Below, piece by piece: positions 45,285-55,979 of a stretch of 64,000 nucleotides of DNA. How positions within the stretch are numbered: the stretch's first letter is position 1; every line of letters begins with the position of its first letter. The stretch covers positions 2,358,501 to 2,422,500 of the forward strand of contig NZ_JACFOY010000001.1 of the NCBI RefSeq assembly GCF_016102285.1. The letters are read 5' to 3'. The translations under genes and the position numbers were made by a program. The stretch is from Bartonella sp. M0177 (GTDB lineage Bacteria > Pseudomonadota > Alphaproteobacteria > Rhizobiales > Rhizobiaceae). The notes under the pieces were generated by a model. The model was not told the origin of the DNA. It was given only the letters and a program-made list of their open reading frames with translations, and did no database searches.

Positions 45285-46133
45285 TTAACTGCGCTTGACG
45301 TGTTCGATATAAAGTTCGCGTAAGCGCAATGTTACTTTTCCGGGCTTACCATCACCAATTTTACGCCCGTCTACGCTCAAAACAGGAGCGGCAAAATTGG
45401 TTGTCGAGGTAATCAGCGCTTCACTGGCGGCATAGGTTTCTTCCAATGTAAAAAGCCGTTCTTCGACATTAATACCGTTTTTACGGGCAAGTTCCAGAAT
45501 GGTACCGCGGGTAATACCGGGCAAAATGGAGTGATCCAACTGGCGGGTGATGAGTGTTCCCTGACCATCGACAATGAAGAAATTGGACGAGGTTGCTTCG
45601 GTCAGATAGCCATCTTCGACATAGACAGCATCGTCGACGCCCTCGGCATGGGCATGAGTCTTGGTCAGAGACGAATAAAGAAGCTGCGTCGTCTTGATGT
45701 CGCGGCGGCACCAGCGGCCTTCTTTCACCGATATCATTTTCAACTGCGGCATTTGATGAAGATTTTTGACAATGCCGGTCTGGGTGAACATGAAAAGGCA
45801 GGGCTTCAATTCGCTATTGTCGTAAACAAAATTACGATCCCCCGCACCGCGTGAAACCTGAAGATAGACAGTACCGTTATCAAGGCCATTTCGCTTGATA
45901 AGCTCGCGATGAATATCGAGAAATTCATCTCTATCCACGTTGAATTCTATTTCCAGCGCTTTCAGAGAATTTTTCAGCCTTTTGATATGTCCGTCAAAGT
46001 CGAGAAACTTTCCGTCAAGAAAAGAGGTGACTTCATAAACGGAATCGGCAAACATGACAGACCTGTCAAAAATCGAAATCCGGGCATTTGTTTCATCAAA
46101 CCAATCGCCGTTGACATAAACGGTGCGTGTCAT
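45285..46133 (-). CDS. dat: D-amino acid transaminase
   Basis: Fold-type IV PLP enzyme of 282 residues, likely interconverting D-alanine/D-glutamate and 2-oxo acids. PLP lysine at about 147 in RRDIKTTQLLYSSL; YVNGDWFDETNARISIFDRSVMFADSVYEV at the N-terminus and ATSSNFFIVDG plus the LPGITRGTILELA block further on match D-amino-acid and branched-chain transaminases; the IKTTQLL surrounding the lysine fits the D-amino acid group better. Convergent with holA (21-base gap). Confidence 0.85.
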   Translation of the reverse strand: MTRTVYVNGDWFDETNARISIFDRSVMFADSVYEVTSFLDGKFLDFDGHIKRLKNSLKALEIEFNVDRDEFLDIHRELIKRNGLDNGTVYLQVSRGAGDRNFVYDNSELKPCLFMFTQTGIVKNLHQMPQLKMISVKEGRWCRRDIKTTQLLYSSLTKTHAHAEGVDDAVYVEDGYLTEATSSNFFIVDGQGTLITRQLDHSILPGITRGTILELARKNGINVEERLFTLEETYAASEALITSTTNFAAPVLSVDGRKIGDGKPGKVTLRLRELYIEHVKRS

Positions 46134-46371
46134 TGTATTTTAACCTCTTCAACATCATTCACCGGCGGAAAACATTTATCATGCCGGAGAGAATCCGGAT
46201 ATTCCGGTTTTAGAAAACGGGAGCCTTCCAATTTTCCGGACGATCATTTTCCGCGTTTTAAAATCACTATGGAATTTTGGCTAAACTTAAGGCAGATTTG
46301 GCAGAGCAGCAATAGCCGAGATGTCGCGGCCGATCATTTCGTGCCGCTTTTTTCATAAGGAAAAATATCCG

Positions 46372-47316
46372 ATGGCAGAACCGATTGCTTTTGTCAGCCG
46401 TAGCGCACAAACCGAAAGGTATAACTGGTTAAAAGTCCTTTCCGAAAATTTGGGCGATGAAAAGATTGTTGATTTCAACGATTTGAAACCGGAAGATTAT
46501 GGTGCAATCGAACTTGCCATTGTTGCAAACCCCGATCCCGACCAATTGAAAAAACTCACAAATCTGAAATGGATACAAAGCCTTTGGGCAGGTGTCGAAC
46601 GGATGGTGAAGGAATTACCCGAAAATGCGCCACCGATTGTCCGGCTCGTTGATCCCGCATTGACCGAAGCCATGGCCGAAGCTGTTCTTGCATGGACGCT
46701 TTATTTAACCCGCGATATGCCGCGCTATCATCGCCAGCAACAGGAACGCCTCTGGCAACCGCATAACTATAAGTCTGCCTCACAATGGAAAATCGGCCTT
46801 CTCGGTTTAGGTGAATTGGGAAGAGCTGCGGCGAAATTGCTAACACTTACCGGATTTCAAGTAAACGGTTGGTCAAAGAGCCAAAAGACGCTCGATAATG
46901 TCACATGTTCGAGTGGAAGAGCCGGTTTTATGCGGCTGATTGAAACAAGCGATATTGTCGTTCTCCTTATACCGCTCACCAATGAAACAACAGGGCTTCT
47001 TGGAAAGAACGAATTTGCCCATATGAAAAAAGGAGCAAGCCTGATCAATTTTTCCAGAGGGCCTGTTATTGACACAGATGCTCTTGTTGACGCTCTTGAT
47101 AAACGTAAGCTCGATCATGCGGTTCTTGACGTTTTTGATCAGGAACCTTTGCCGCCCGATTCGCCCTTATGGCAGAATAAAAATATAACCGTGCTCCCCC
47201 ATATTTCGGCGCCAACAAACAAAGAAAGTGCTGCAAAAATAGTGGCAAAAAATATAGCGAATTGGCGAAAAACCGGAAAATTGCCGCCCCTAGTCAACCG
47301 GATGCGCGGCTATTAA
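46372..47316 (+). CDS. D-2-hydroxyacid dehydrogenase (GhrA-like glyoxylate/hydroxypyruvate reductase)
   Basis: NAD(P)-dependent reductase of 314 residues. The nucleotide-binding loop is GLLGLGELGRAAAKLL; NFSRGPVIDTDAL carries the catalytic arginine, DVFDQEPLP the acidic partner, and LPHISAP the catalytic histidine. The absent N-terminal extension and overall pattern are closest to the GhrA branch that reduces glyoxylate and hydroxypyruvate. I start at ATG 46372 (MAEPIAFVSRS) with AAGGA upstream rather than the in-frame ATG at 46321. Confidence 0.88.
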   Translation: MAEPIAFVSRSAQTERYNWLKVLSENLGDEKIVDFNDLKPEDYGAIELAIVANPDPDQLKKLTNLKWIQSLWAGVERMVKELPENAPPIVRLVDPALTEAMAEAVLAWTLYLTRDMPRYHRQQQERLWQPHNYKSASQWKIGLLGLGELGRAAAKLLTLTGFQVNGWSKSQKTLDNVTCSSGRAGFMRLIETSDIVVLLIPLTNETTGLLGKNEFAHMKKGASLINFSRGPVIDTDALVDALDKRKLDHAVLDVFDQEPLPPDSPLWQNKNITVLPHISAPTNKESAAKIVAKNIANWRKTGKLPPLVNRMRGY

Positions 47317-47410
47317 ACGGCCACTCGAATAGTTGTTCGATAAAACACCGGAAAAACCACCAAAACCGGCTTTAGAAAAATTGGTGCGGAAACCTTGCTT
47401 TCGTCATAAT

Positions 47411-47434
47411 CGTTATATAGTTAATCTATATAGC
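47411..47434. promoter_or_regulatory. Probable ModE operator (Mo-box) upstream of modE
   Basis: cgttatatag-ttaat-ctatatagc: perfect seven-base inverted arms (tatatag/ctatata) separated by five bases, with outer CG/GC resembling known alphaproteobacterial Mo-boxes. It ends 15 bases before the modE start codon, so bound ModE would block transcription or translation start, implying autoregulation of modE-modABC. Confidence 0.75.
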
Positions 47435-47448
47435 AGAATGGTATATCT

Positions 47449-48240
47449 ATGTCGGTCAAAGCAACCTTATCTTTCACAGAAGATCATATCGGCTCGGTCG
47501 GGCGCGAGCGCATCAAGCTTCTTGAGGCTGTCGGCCGTGAAGGTTCGATTTCTGCCGCTGCCCGTTCTGTCGGGCTTAGCTATAAGGCGGCATGGGATGG
47601 CATTGGCGCCATGCAAAATCTTGTTGCAAAACCGCTCTTGAACAAGAACATCGGCGGGAAAAATGGCGGTGGCGCCACCCTGACGCCGGAAGCGTTAAAA
47701 CTCATTGAAACTTTTCACCATCTTGAAACCGGACTTGCCACAATGATGAAGCAAGCCTCCGATAATTTGTCGGAAATCGGTTTGAGTCCGACAGGGCTTT
47801 TACAAGGTTTCATGATGAGAACCTCGGCACGCAATGTTTTATCGGGTCATATTTTATCCATCAAAAGTGCGCCGCCAGCCGCATTTGTAACCATCGGTAT
47901 TTCCCGAAAAATCGAAATCAAAGCCGAAATTACCGAAAAAAGTGTTGAACGGCTTGGACTTGTCGATGGGCGGCAGGTCGCGGCTCTTATCAAAGCGCCC
48001 TTTGTGAGGGTCGTTCCTTTTGAAAACGAAGACAATTTTTCTGAACAAAACCGGATTCCGGGAATCTTAGAATCGATAACGATTGGCACGAAAAGCGTCG
48101 AGCTTGGCATTGAAATTGGTGAAGACAAAACACTCATCGCAACAACCCGACCGGACGACCCCGCACTTGAAGGACTTACGGCCAATCAACCTGTTCTTGC
48201 GCTTATCAAGGCTGAAAACATCATTATTGCAACATGTTAG
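47449..48240 (+). CDS. modE: Molybdate-responsive regulator ModE
   Basis: 263 residues. The N-terminal winged helix-turn-helix (about 10-85) has the ModE pattern ERIKLLEAVGREGSISAAARSVGLSYKAAWDGIGAMQNL; the C-terminal half has two Mop/TOBE molybdate-binding domains (about 125-190 and 195-262, each starting with SARNVLSGHI or IPGILESITIG-like strands). When loaded with molybdate it represses molybdate uptake genes. A Mo-box sits just upstream. It is followed by modA after nine bases. Confidence 0.93.
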   Translation: MSVKATLSFTEDHIGSVGRERIKLLEAVGREGSISAAARSVGLSYKAAWDGIGAMQNLVAKPLLNKNIGGKNGGGATLTPEALKLIETFHHLETGLATMMKQASDNLSEIGLSPTGLLQGFMMRTSARNVLSGHILSIKSAPPAAFVTIGISRKIEIKAEITEKSVERLGLVDGRQVAALIKAPFVRVVPFENEDNFSEQNRIPGILESITIGTKSVELGIEIGEDKTLIATTRPDDPALEGLTANQPVLALIKAENIIIATC

Positions 48241-48249
48241 GAGAAGGCA

Positions 48250-48999
48250 ATGAAATCCAAACTCGCTTTATCGATAGGTCTGTTGCTGGCAAGTGTAACC
48301 TTTGCCCATGCCGGTGAAACCGTTGTTGCGGTGGCCGCCAATTTTACCGAACCCGTCAAGGAAATTGCCGAACAATTCAAAGAAAAGACCGGCCACACGG
48401 CCACACTTTCATTCGGTGCTACCGGTAATTTCTATACACAAATAAAGAATGGTGCTCCTTTCGAAGTATTTCTTGCAGCCGACACGGAAAGACCAACCAA
48501 GGCCGTTGAAGAAGGCTATGGTGTCAAAGGAACAGAATTTACCTATGCTATTGGCACATTGGTATTGTGGAGTGCAAAAGATGACCTTGTAAAGGGTCCG
48601 GAAACTTTGACGGATAGCAAAATTACCCATATTTCCTTCTGTAATCCCGATGCTGCCCCTTATGGCAAGGCGGCTGTCGAAACCATGGATGCGCTCAAAG
48701 TTCACGATAAAATCAAGGACAAACTTGTCGAAGGGCAAAACATTTCGCAAGCCTACCAGTTTGTAAAAACCGGAAATGCCGAAATCGGCTTTGTCGCTCT
48801 TTCTCAGATTATCAATGAAAAAGGCGGCTCGAAATGGGTTGTTCCTCAAACCGACTATAACCCGATCCGTCAGGATGCCGTGCTTTTGAAAACCGGTGAA
48901 AATAACGAAGCGGCAAAGGCTTTTGTGAGCTTCCTTAAAGGTCCGGAAGCAGCAACCATTATCAAAAAATATGGCTACGCCCTGCCGGAAACAAAGTAG
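48250..48999 (+). CDS. modA: Molybdate-binding periplasmic protein ModA
   Basis: 249 residues: signal peptide (about 1-21, ending FAHA before GET), then [25 protein letters not shown] with the ligand-serine/alanine loop, [25 protein letters not shown], and a C-terminal [11 protein letters not shown]. Binds molybdate (or tungstate) for the ModBC importer. GGAGAA ribosome site overlaps the end of modE. Confidence 0.94.
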   Translation: MKSKLALSIGLLLASVTFAHAGETVVAVAANFTEPVKEIAEQFKEKTGHTATLSFGATGNFYTQIKNGAPFEVFLAADTERPTKAVEEGYGVKGTEFTYAIGTLVLWSAKDDLVKGPETLTDSKITHISFCNPDAAPYGKAAVETMDALKVHDKIKDKLVEGQNISQAYQFVKTGNAEIGFVALSQIINEKGGSKWVVPQTDYNPIRQDAVLLKTGENNEAAKAFVSFLKGPEAATIIKKYGYALPETK

Positions 49000-49004
49000 A
49001 AAGC

Positions 49005-49691
49005 ATGATGCTTCTTTCCAATGAGACATGGACCGCGATCAAGCTTACGGCCGAATTGGCGACGGTAACCACATTTTTTCTGATGGCTATCGGAACGCCG
49101 ATTGCTTTGTGGCTGTCGCGATCCAAAACTTATGGAAAAGAAATCGTCGCATCCATTATCTCCATACCTCTGGTTTTGCCACCAACAGTTCTGGGCTTTT
49201 ATCTTCTGGTATTTCTGGGGCCTAATGGACCAGGTGGCTTTATTGCACCATGGTTCGGCATGGATAAATTTGCCTTCACCTTTGAAGGGCTGGTCATCGG
49301 CTCGGTCATTTATTCCATGCCCTTTGTTGTTCAACCTATTCGCAATTCATTCGAGGCTATGGGTAAGCGGCCAATGGAAGTGGCGGCAACCTTGCGTGCT
49401 TCGCCATGGAAAGCATTCTGGAAAGTAGCCCTTCCGATTTCTAGCCCCGGTTTTATGACTGCCGCTGTTTTGGGTTTTGCCCATACGGTGGGCGAATTCG
49501 GTGTTGTGCAAATGATTGGTGGAAACCTGCCCGGCAAGACGGCTGTGATCTCGACCACCATTATGAGTTATGTCGAAGCCGGTCAGATGCATGAAGCCAA
49601 TGTTCTATCAATCATTATGGTTATCTTTTCATTTTGCATCATTCTGACTGTTTCACTCTTGCAGAAATTCATGCAGGCACGAACATTATGA
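49005..49691 (+). CDS. modB: Molybdate ABC transporter permease ModB
   Basis: 228-residue permease with five hydrophobic helices and the EAA coupling loop [26 protein letters not shown] (about 122-147). [20 protein letters not shown] is typical of ModB. Six bases after modA; four-base overlap with modC. Confidence 0.94.
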   Translation: MMLLSNETWTAIKLTAELATVTTFFLMAIGTPIALWLSRSKTYGKEIVASIISIPLVLPPTVLGFYLLVFLGPNGPGGFIAPWFGMDKFAFTFEGLVIGSVIYSMPFVVQPIRNSFEAMGKRPMEVAATLRASPWKAFWKVALPISSPGFMTAAVLGFAHTVGEFGVVQMIGGNLPGKTAVISTTIMSYVEAGQMHEANVLSIIMVIFSFCIILTVSLLQKFMQARTL

Positions 49692-50779
49692 GTGAAACCA
49701 TTTCTGTTGATCTTAAAGGGACTCTGGGCAATTTTACGCTCAATTGCACGTTTCACGCACCGCTTCGCGGTGTCATTGCGCTTTACGGCCCTTCCGGATG
49801 CGGAAAAACTTCAGTCTTGCGCGGTATTGCCGGACTTAACCGTTTTTCGGGAAAAGTCGAAATCGGCAATGAATGCTGGCAAAACGAAACGGGTTTCGTT
49901 CCTGTTTATAAACGTCCCCTCGGCTATGTTTTTCAGGAAGCCAGTTTGTTTCCGCATTTGTCTGTCAGAAAGAACCTCACTTTTGCTATGGCAAAAGGCG
50001 AAAACAATCTCTCGCCGACATTCGACGAAGTGGTGGAATTTTTGAATATTGCCCACCTTATTGATCGCGCGCCGCACAATCTCTCTGGCGGTGAACGTCA
50101 ACGTGTGGCGATTGGCCGTGCTCTCCTGTCGCATCCCAAGATTCTCCTTATGGATGAACCGCTATCGGCACTCGACAAACGGTCGAGAGATGAAATCCTT
50201 CCCTTTCTGATTGGTCTGCGTGACCGTCTTTCAATGCCGATCATTTATATCACCCATGATATTTACGAAGTCGAACGCTTGGCCGACACATTGGTTTTGA
50301 TGGATAGTGGCAAAGTTATTGCCTCCGGCAGTTTGAGAGAAATCGAAGCAAATCCTGATCTGCCGCTTGCCAATACTCGCGAAGCTGCTGTCAACCTTGA
50401 CGGCTATGTCAAATCCTATAACGAACATACCGGCCTTGTCGAAGTGGATGTACCGGGTGGCACGTTCATTGCCCCGTCTGCACCTTTGTTAGGGGGCAAA
50501 AAAATGCGCATTCGCATTGCTGCCAATGATGTGAGCCTTGCTGTCGAAAAACCGCTAAAAAGCTCGATACTCAATGTGATGCCGGCGCGCATTCTGACAA
50601 TGCGGGAACAGGGGCATTTTGAAGTTCTGGTCAAACTGGAATTGGGTGGCAATGGAGAGGGAGCGCATTTTCTTTCACGCCTCACACGCCATTCATGGCA
50701 AATATTAGGGCTTAGAGAAGGAATGGACGTTTATGCCCAGATTAAAGGCGTTGCCCTGATCGACCAGCAAGAGGGCTAA
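49688..50779 (+). CDS. modC: Molybdate ABC transporter ATPase ModC
   Basis: 363 residues. Walker [10 protein letters not shown] (about 35-43), signature [17 protein letters not shown], Walker [13 protein letters not shown] and the switch His in ITHD, followed by a C-terminal TOBE/Mop domain (about 290-360) as in ModC proteins that regulate transport with oxyanion. Its ATG overlaps the modB stop (ATGA). Its 3' end overlaps the convergent phosphotransferase gene by 38 bases. No molybdoenzyme is encoded in this window. Confidence 0.94.
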   Translation: MSETISVDLKGTLGNFTLNCTFHAPLRGVIALYGPSGCGKTSVLRGIAGLNRFSGKVEIGNECWQNETGFVPVYKRPLGYVFQEASLFPHLSVRKNLTFAMAKGENNLSPTFDEVVEFLNIAHLIDRAPHNLSGGERQRVAIGRALLSHPKILLMDEPLSALDKRSRDEILPFLIGLRDRLSMPIIYITHDIYEVERLADTLVLMDSGKVIASGSLREIEANPDLPLANTREAAVNLDGYVKSYNEHTGLVEVDVPGGTFIAPSAPLLGGKKMRIRIAANDVSLAVEKPLKSSILNVMPARILTMREQGHFEVLVKLELGGNGEGAHFLSRLTRHSWQILGLREGMDVYAQIKGVALIDQQEG

Positions 50780-51737
50780 CTTTTTCAAGATAAGCCCTCG
50801 CAAGTTCGACCGTGCCTTTCAAAAAAGTTTTGCGAAGCTTTTCGGCTGTTGGCGTTTGATTGTGCGTTTCAAGCCATGCTGTCAATTGCAAGCGCCGCAT
50901 CATGATAAGATGGACAATCATATCTGCCATTTCCCGTTTTACCGGCATAACGTCGCCATAACCTTCAAGCCATGCATTGATATAGCTTGGAACAAATGGA
51001 TTATCTTCAATAAAACTCAATGAATTGGCAAGATCCAGTCCGAACCAAGAAAAGCCGCAATCATCAAAATCGATCGCCGCAAGGTTTTCGCCATCAATCA
51101 ACAAATTTGCAAGCCGCAAATCGCCATGGATAAGACCGTAATGGGCCTTATCTTTCGGGAAAGTTGATGAAAAATATTCAAGCGTTTTATCGCAGTTTTC
51201 GAGAATTTCACGATCAGCGGGTTGAAGATTTTCGGCCTTTCGCCAATCTCCCCAGATCGCATTCGGGCCGATCATTGTTTCATAAGTCCAATGTTTACGA
51301 TTGAATCTTTCCGGCCTTACCCAATTCATGGATTGCCGATGCAATTTGGCGGAAATTTTGCCAAGCTCGAAAAACCGGCGCACAAGTCTGTCATCTGCCT
51401 GCGGTTCATGCCCGCTTATAAAAGAAAAACAGGCAAGCCTGAAAATGCCCGCTTCGACAAACAATTGACCGGAACGGGAAATAAAAAGATGTGGCACTGT
51501 TACAATGCCGGATTGCTCGATTGCCTGAAGCCAAAGGAGTTCGGATAAAATTTCATCATTTTGATGATAGGAAGGCCGATAAACCCGTATAATTCTTGTC
51601 TCGTTCCCGAAAGTCACCCGAAAAGTCGCATTTTCCGATATGGTAAGAAGGTCGATGCGGGCGTTGTCGGGAATATCCCAACAAGCAAGATGATCCCTTA
51701 CCAAAGTCGGAAAATCGTTTTCGGCTTTTATCATCAT
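50742..51737 (-). CDS. APH-type phosphotransferase (homoserine kinase/SrkA-like fold)
   Basis: 331-residue protein-kinase-like fold. Nucleotide region with VTFGNETRIIRVYRP, the catalytic loop GLIHGDLRLANLLIDG (Asp plus Asn) and the metal-binding AAIDFDDCGF. The family includes aminoglycoside phosphotransferases, ThrB-type homoserine kinases and the stress kinase SrkA; overall length and the WLQAIEQSG..VP stretch favour the SrkA/RdoA-like group. It begins in the stop codon of metW (four-base overlap) and so belongs to the metX-metW operon, which hints at a homoserine link but does not prove it. Confidence 0.8.
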   Translation of the reverse strand: MMIKAENDFPTLVRDHLACWDIPDNARIDLLTISENATFRVTFGNETRIIRVYRPSYHQNDEILSELLWLQAIEQSGIVTVPHLFISRSGQLFVEAGIFRLACFSFISGHEPQADDRLVRRFFELGKISAKLHRQSMNWVRPERFNRKHWTYETMIGPNAIWGDWRKAENLQPADREILENCDKTLEYFSSTFPKDKAHYGLIHGDLRLANLLIDGENLAAIDFDDCGFSWFGLDLANSLSFIEDNPFVPSYINAWLEGYGDVMPVKREMADMIVHLIMMRRLQLTAWLETHNQTPTAEKLRKTFLKGTVELARAYLEKVSPLAGRSGQRL

Positions 51738-52366
51738 CGATGTAACAGAAACACTGCCTGCTGCCCGAACAAATTCCAGGCTCCCAAAGGCAATTTGCCT
51801 TTGACGGGTTTTCCCTGCCGGTTCAACACCACCGCTTCTTCTATTTTTGCCCCTATTTCGTTGACCAGATCGATAAAATCCTCAATCGTACAAAAATGGA
51901 TATTCGGCGTATCATACCAGCTATAAGGAAGCTCTTTGGTAACCGGCATACGACCAAGAAAAAGCAGATGTGCGCGGGCGCGCCAATAACCGAAATTCGG
52001 AATCGAGACAACGGCCCTCTCGCCGATGCGCAAAAGTTGTTCAAGCACAGCTTTCGGATTGCGCGTTGCCTGCAAGGTTTGTGACAGGACAACATAGTCG
52101 AAGCCGGAATCAGGATAATAGATAAGATCGCTATCGGCATCTCCCTGAATGACCGAGAGTCCTTTAAGCAAACATTGGTCAACACCCTGTTGCGACAATT
52201 CCACACCGCGCCCATCAACATTGCGCCGCGTTTGCAACAGATAAAGCAAACTGCCATCGCCACAACCGACATCGAGAACACGGGCGCCCGGCCTGATAAA
52301 ATTGGCAATCACTTCAAAATCGGTACGGGATTTTAGTGCCGACAATAATTCTTCATCTTCGTTCAT
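51734..52366 (-). CDS. metW: Methionine biosynthesis protein MetW
   Basis: 210-residue methyltransferase-like protein. SAM-type loop [17 protein letters not shown] (about 29-45), [13 protein letters not shown] and the [20 protein letters not shown] block define MetW. It partners MetX in homoserine acylation in proteobacteria that use the two genes together. The start overlaps the metX stop by four bases. Confidence 0.93.
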   Translation of the reverse strand: MNEDEELLSALKSRTDFEVIANFIRPGARVLDVGCGDGSLLYLLQTRRNVDGRGVELSQQGVDQCLLKGLSVIQGDADSDLIYYPDSGFDYVVLSQTLQATRNPKAVLEQLLRIGERAVVSIPNFGYWRARAHLLFLGRMPVTKELPYSWYDTPNIHFCTIEDFIDLVNEIGAKIEEAVVLNRQGKPVKGKLPLGAWNLFGQQAVFLLHR

Positions 52367-53547
52367 GCCGTCAATCCCCTCTGTTCTGCAGCCGCTGTCA
52401 GGAAACTGTGAATGGCAGAAAACATCACCGGTTCATCAAGCAGAAAAGCGTCATGCCCTTTATCGGTTTTGATTTCAACAAAAGAAACCCGCGCTCCGGC
52501 AGCGTTGAGTGCGTGGACAAAGGTACGACATTGTGCGGTGGTAAACAGCCAGTCACTGGAAAACGAAGCGACAAAAAACCGCCCGCGCGAGCCCTTGAAA
52601 GCATCTGCCAGTTGGCCACCATATTCGGCTTCAAGATCGAAATAATCCATCGCACGCGTCAAATAAAGATAGCTATTGGCATCAAAGCGCTCGACAAATG
52701 TCATACCCTGATGACGCAAATAGCTTTCAATCTGGAAATCGGCATCAAAACCGAATGTTATCTGGTCGCGATTTTGTAAATTCCGACCGAATTTTCGATG
52801 GAGTGCCGCTTCCGAAAGATAGGTAACATGGGCTGTCATTCTGGCAACAGCCAAACCTTTTGTCGGGCGTTTTCCTGCTTCGAGATACCGCCCGCCCAAC
52901 CAGTTCGGGTCGGCCATAACGGCTTGTCTGCCAATTTCATCAAAAGCGATATTTTGCGCCGAGTGGCGCGCACCGGTCGCAAGAATGACAGATGAAAACA
53001 CTTTTTCCTTATAGGCTGCGGCCCATTGCAATGCCTGCATTCCGCCCATGGAACCACCAACCACACAAAACAATGTCTTGATTCCCAGTTTTTCGATAAG
53101 CATTGCCTGTGCGCGCACCATATCTCCTATCGTAATAACAGGAAAATCGAGTGCATAGGGTTTTCCCGTTTTCGGATTTTTCGACGCCGGACCGGTCGAG
53201 CCGAGACACCCTCCTAAAACATTGGAACAGATCACATAATAGCGTTCGGTATCAATAATTTTACCGGGCCCTACCAATATATCCCACCAACCGGGTTTTC
53301 CGGTGACCGGATGGGTATTGGCGACATGCTGGTCGCCAGTCAGAGCGTGGCATATTAAAATGGCGTTGCTTTTGTCTTCATTCAATGTGCCATAGTCCTG
53401 ATAGGCAATCTGGAAAGGCGATAAAACAACACCGCTATCAAGCTGTAGCGGCTCGTCTTGTCCGAACAGCGCTACTTTACTGTCTGGAAAATCAGCTTGG
53501 GAATTTTTCGCGCCGGAAGATTTTCCGGACGATTTTATTTGTGTCAT
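52363..53547 (-). CDS. metX: Homoserine O-acetyltransferase MetX
   Basis: 394-residue alpha/beta-hydrolase that activates homoserine with an acyl-CoA for methionine synthesis. The nucleophile elbow is VGGSMGGMQ with Ser166; [10 protein letters not shown] (about 65-74) and, near the C-terminus, [13 protein letters not shown] and [11 protein letters not shown] with the Asp and His of the triad. The first ~22 residues are a polar Ser/Lys-rich extension. First gene of metX-metW-phosphotransferase. The ~130-base leader shows no SAM-II riboswitch by eye. Confidence 0.95.
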   Translation of the reverse strand: MTQIKSSGKSSGAKNSQADFPDSKVALFGQDEPLQLDSGVVLSPFQIAYQDYGTLNEDKSNAILICHALTGDQHVANTHPVTGKPGWWDILVGPGKIIDTERYYVICSNVLGGCLGSTGPASKNPKTGKPYALDFPVITIGDMVRAQAMLIEKLGIKTLFCVVGGSMGGMQALQWAAAYKEKVFSSVILATGARHSAQNIAFDEIGRQAVMADPNWLGGRYLEAGKRPTKGLAVARMTAHVTYLSEAALHRKFGRNLQNRDQITFGFDADFQIESYLRHQGMTFVERFDANSYLYLTRAMDYFDLEAEYGGQLADAFKGSRGRFFVASFSSDWLFTTAQCRTFVHALNAAGARVSFVEIKTDKGHDAFLLDEPVMFSAIHSFLTAAAEQRGLTA

Positions 53548-53680
53548 GTCGGTTGCACCGTCTTGAAAGAAAAAGAATAGCTAGTCGCCTCCTCTGACAA
53601 ATGTCAAGAATTTCTCTCGACTTCGGATGAAAGCAAGGGTATTTCCTAAAATATTAAACTACCAGACCGGATAAATATCG

Positions 53681-54787
53681 ATGAAAAAAGATGTTCTTGT
53701 TGACCGTCCACAGCCTAGAAAAGGTATTCTGGATATTGCAGCTTACGTTCCCGGATCAAGCGAGTCCAAAAATACAGGGAAAGTTTTCAAACTTTCTTCG
53801 AACGAGTCGCCGCTTGGCCCCTGTCCTGCAGCGATTGATGCTTATCGGCAGGCTGCAGCACATCTTGAACTTTATCCGGATGGTTCGGCCACACCCCTTC
53901 TTGAAGCCATTTCCGAAGTGACAGGGCTTGCAAGAAGCAATCTGATGGCGGGAAACGGTTCGGATGATTTGTTAGGTCTTTTATCCAATACCTATCTGAC
54001 AGCCGGTGATGAAGGAATCATGACCGAACACGGCTTCAGCGTTTACGAAATACAAATCAGAGGAACCGGCGCAAAACCTGTTATTGTGAAAGAAAAAGAC
54101 TGCCGCATCGATATTGATGCCATTCTTGCCGCAGTAACAGAAAGAACAAAAATCGTTTTCATTGCCAATCCCGGTAATCCGACCGGCACTTATCTGACAG
54201 CAACAGAGGTCAAAAAACTTCATGCAGGGCTGCCTAAAAATGTACTTTTAGTCCTCGACGGTGCCTATGCCGAATTTGTTACCGAGGATGATTACGATAC
54301 CGGCGTCGAACTTGTTTCGGCAAACGAAAATGTTGTCATGACACGTACATTTTCCAAAATTTACGGACTTGCCGGTTTGCGTGTGGGGTGGATGTATGCG
54401 CCTCTACATGTCATTGATGCGGTCAACCGTATTCGCGGAGCTTTCAACGTCAGTGTACCGGCACAGGCTGCTGCAAGTGTTGCTTTTCGCGACCGTGCCT
54501 ATATCCAGAATGCGATAGCCTATAATTCAAAATGGCGTTCCTGGCTCACACATGAAATCGAGGCATTGGGGCTCAAGGTTACGCCTTCTGTCACCAATTT
54601 TCTGCTCATCCATTTTCCGGCAGACAAGGAAAAATCGGCTGCTCTGGCTGATGATTATCTGAAAGCCAACGGGTATATTTTGCGCCGCGTTACGGGATAC
54701 GGATTTCCGAACGCGTTGCGCCTTTCCATTGGATCCGAAGAAGCAAATCGCGGCGTTATCGCCACATTGAAAAATTTTTTGAAGTAG
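53681..54787 (+). CDS. hisC: Histidinol-phosphate aminotransferase
   Basis: PLP aminotransferase of 368 residues. [13 protein letters not shown] at the N-terminus, [21 protein letters not shown] and the PLP lysine in [15 protein letters not shown] (Lys226) are HisC marks; many alphaproteobacterial HisC enzymes also transaminate prephenate/phenylpyruvate. The next gene, four bases away, is the tyrC dehydrogenase, so the pair probably serves aromatic amino acid synthesis as well as histidine. Confidence 0.93.
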   Translation: MKKDVLVDRPQPRKGILDIAAYVPGSSESKNTGKVFKLSSNESPLGPCPAAIDAYRQAAAHLELYPDGSATPLLEAISEVTGLARSNLMAGNGSDDLLGLLSNTYLTAGDEGIMTEHGFSVYEIQIRGTGAKPVIVKEKDCRIDIDAILAAVTERTKIVFIANPGNPTGTYLTATEVKKLHAGLPKNVLLVLDGAYAEFVTEDDYDTGVELVSANENVVMTRTFSKIYGLAGLRVGWMYAPLHVIDAVNRIRGAFNVSVPAQAAASVAFRDRAYIQNAIAYNSKWRSWLTHEIEALGLKVTPSVTNFLLIHFPADKEKSAALADDYLKANGYILRRVTGYGFPNALRLSIGSEEANRGVIATLKNFLK

Positions 54788-54791
54788 AAAA

Positions 54792-55736
54792 ATGTCTGAA
54801 GTGAAATTTAAAAAAATCGCCCTTATCGGTATCGGTCTTATCGGCTCTTCTCTTGCCCGCGTTATTCGGGAAAAAAAATTGGCCGATCATATTGCTATCT
54901 CCACCCGCACAGGCACAACGCTTGAACGGGCACGCGAACTTAAACTGGGAGACAGCTATACCACCGACAATGGCAAAGCGGTTGAAGATGCCGATCTCGT
55001 TATTGTTTCGGTGCCGGTCGGTTCATCCGGTCAGGTTGCAAAGGAAATTGCCCCGCATTTGAAACCCGGTGCCATTGTTACCGATGTCGGTTCTACCAAA
55101 GCATCGGTTATCCGCCAGATGAAACCGGAATTGCCCGATAATGTCATCTTTATCCCCGGTCACCCGATTGCCGGTACGGAATTTTCCGGTCCCGATGCCG
55201 GTTTTGCCGACCTTTTCATCAATCGCTGGTGCATTTTGACACCGCTTCCTGATACGGATGAAAAAGCAATCGCCAAATTGACCCAATTCTGGGAAGCCTG
55301 TGGTGCAAAAGTTGACAGAATGGATCCCGAACATCACGATCTGGTTCTGGCAATCACATCGCATTTGCCACATCTTATTGCCTATAACATTGTCGGCACG
55401 GCAAGCGACCTTGAAAAAGTCACCAATTCCGAAGTCATTGCCTATTCGGCTTCCGGTTTTCGCGATTTTACCCGCCTTGCCTCTTCCGACCCGACCATGT
55501 GGCGCGACATTTGCCTGAACAATAAAGACGCTATCATTGAAATGCTCGGACGTTTCAGTGAAGACCTCGCTTCGCTCCAACGCGCAATCCGCTGGGGAGA
55601 TGGGCAGGCTCTGTTTGACCTCTTCACGCGTACACGTGCCGTAAGACGCGGCATTATTGAAGCGGGACAAGAAGTCGATGCACCGGATTTCGGTCGTCAG
55701 GTTGCTCGCAAACACCCCGAAGATCTGAAAAAATAA
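54792..55736 (+). CDS. tyrC: Prephenate/arogenate dehydrogenase TyrC
   Basis: 314-residue NAD-dependent dehydrogenase for tyrosine synthesis. NAD loop ALIGIGLIGSSLARVI at residues 9-24, VGSTKASV, and the catalytic-domain sequence FIPGHPIAGTEFSGPDAGFADLF, typical of TyrA/TyrC. A C-terminal helical region follows. Part of a two-gene unit with hisC, ending at a hairpin terminator. Confidence 0.93.
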   Translation: MSEVKFKKIALIGIGLIGSSLARVIREKKLADHIAISTRTGTTLERARELKLGDSYTTDNGKAVEDADLVIVSVPVGSSGQVAKEIAPHLKPGAIVTDVGSTKASVIRQMKPELPDNVIFIPGHPIAGTEFSGPDAGFADLFINRWCILTPLPDTDEKAIAKLTQFWEACGAKVDRMDPEHHDLVLAITSHLPHLIAYNIVGTASDLEKVTNSEVIAYSASGFRDFTRLASSDPTMWRDICLNNKDAIIEMLGRFSEDLASLQRAIRWGDGQALFDLFTRTRAVRRGIIEAGQEVDAPDFGRQVARKHPEDLKK

Positions 55737-55750
55737 TCCATTTTGAAAAG

Positions 55751-55788
55751 GGAGCGCATTTGATCAAGACCAGATGCGCTTCTTTGCA
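55751..55788 (+). terminator. Terminator after tyrC
   Basis: Seven-pair stem agcgcat (55753-55759) with atgcgct (55774-55780), followed by tcttt; 14 bases after the stop codon. It also separates this unit from the convergent mrp operon. The ~200 bases that follow (to 55979) hold no gene. Confidence 0.7.
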
Positions 55789-55979
55789 TTCTTTTCTATA
55801 ATTCGATTTTCTATTGTCCGGATATAGGATTGCGGCTTTCGGGCGATGAAATTGAAGGCATAAGGCGTGAACTATTCGCCGGTTTTTATACAGCCACAAT
55901 CAGGTAGTCACATTATCAATCATGCCGGATAATTGCTTCGGTATTTTTCCGAACAATATATGACTGCACTTTTTACAAT

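Noticed and set aside
53548..53680. SAM-II (metA-type) riboswitch before metX
   Set aside because: I looked for its conserved pseudoknot sequence on the minus strand and did not find it.
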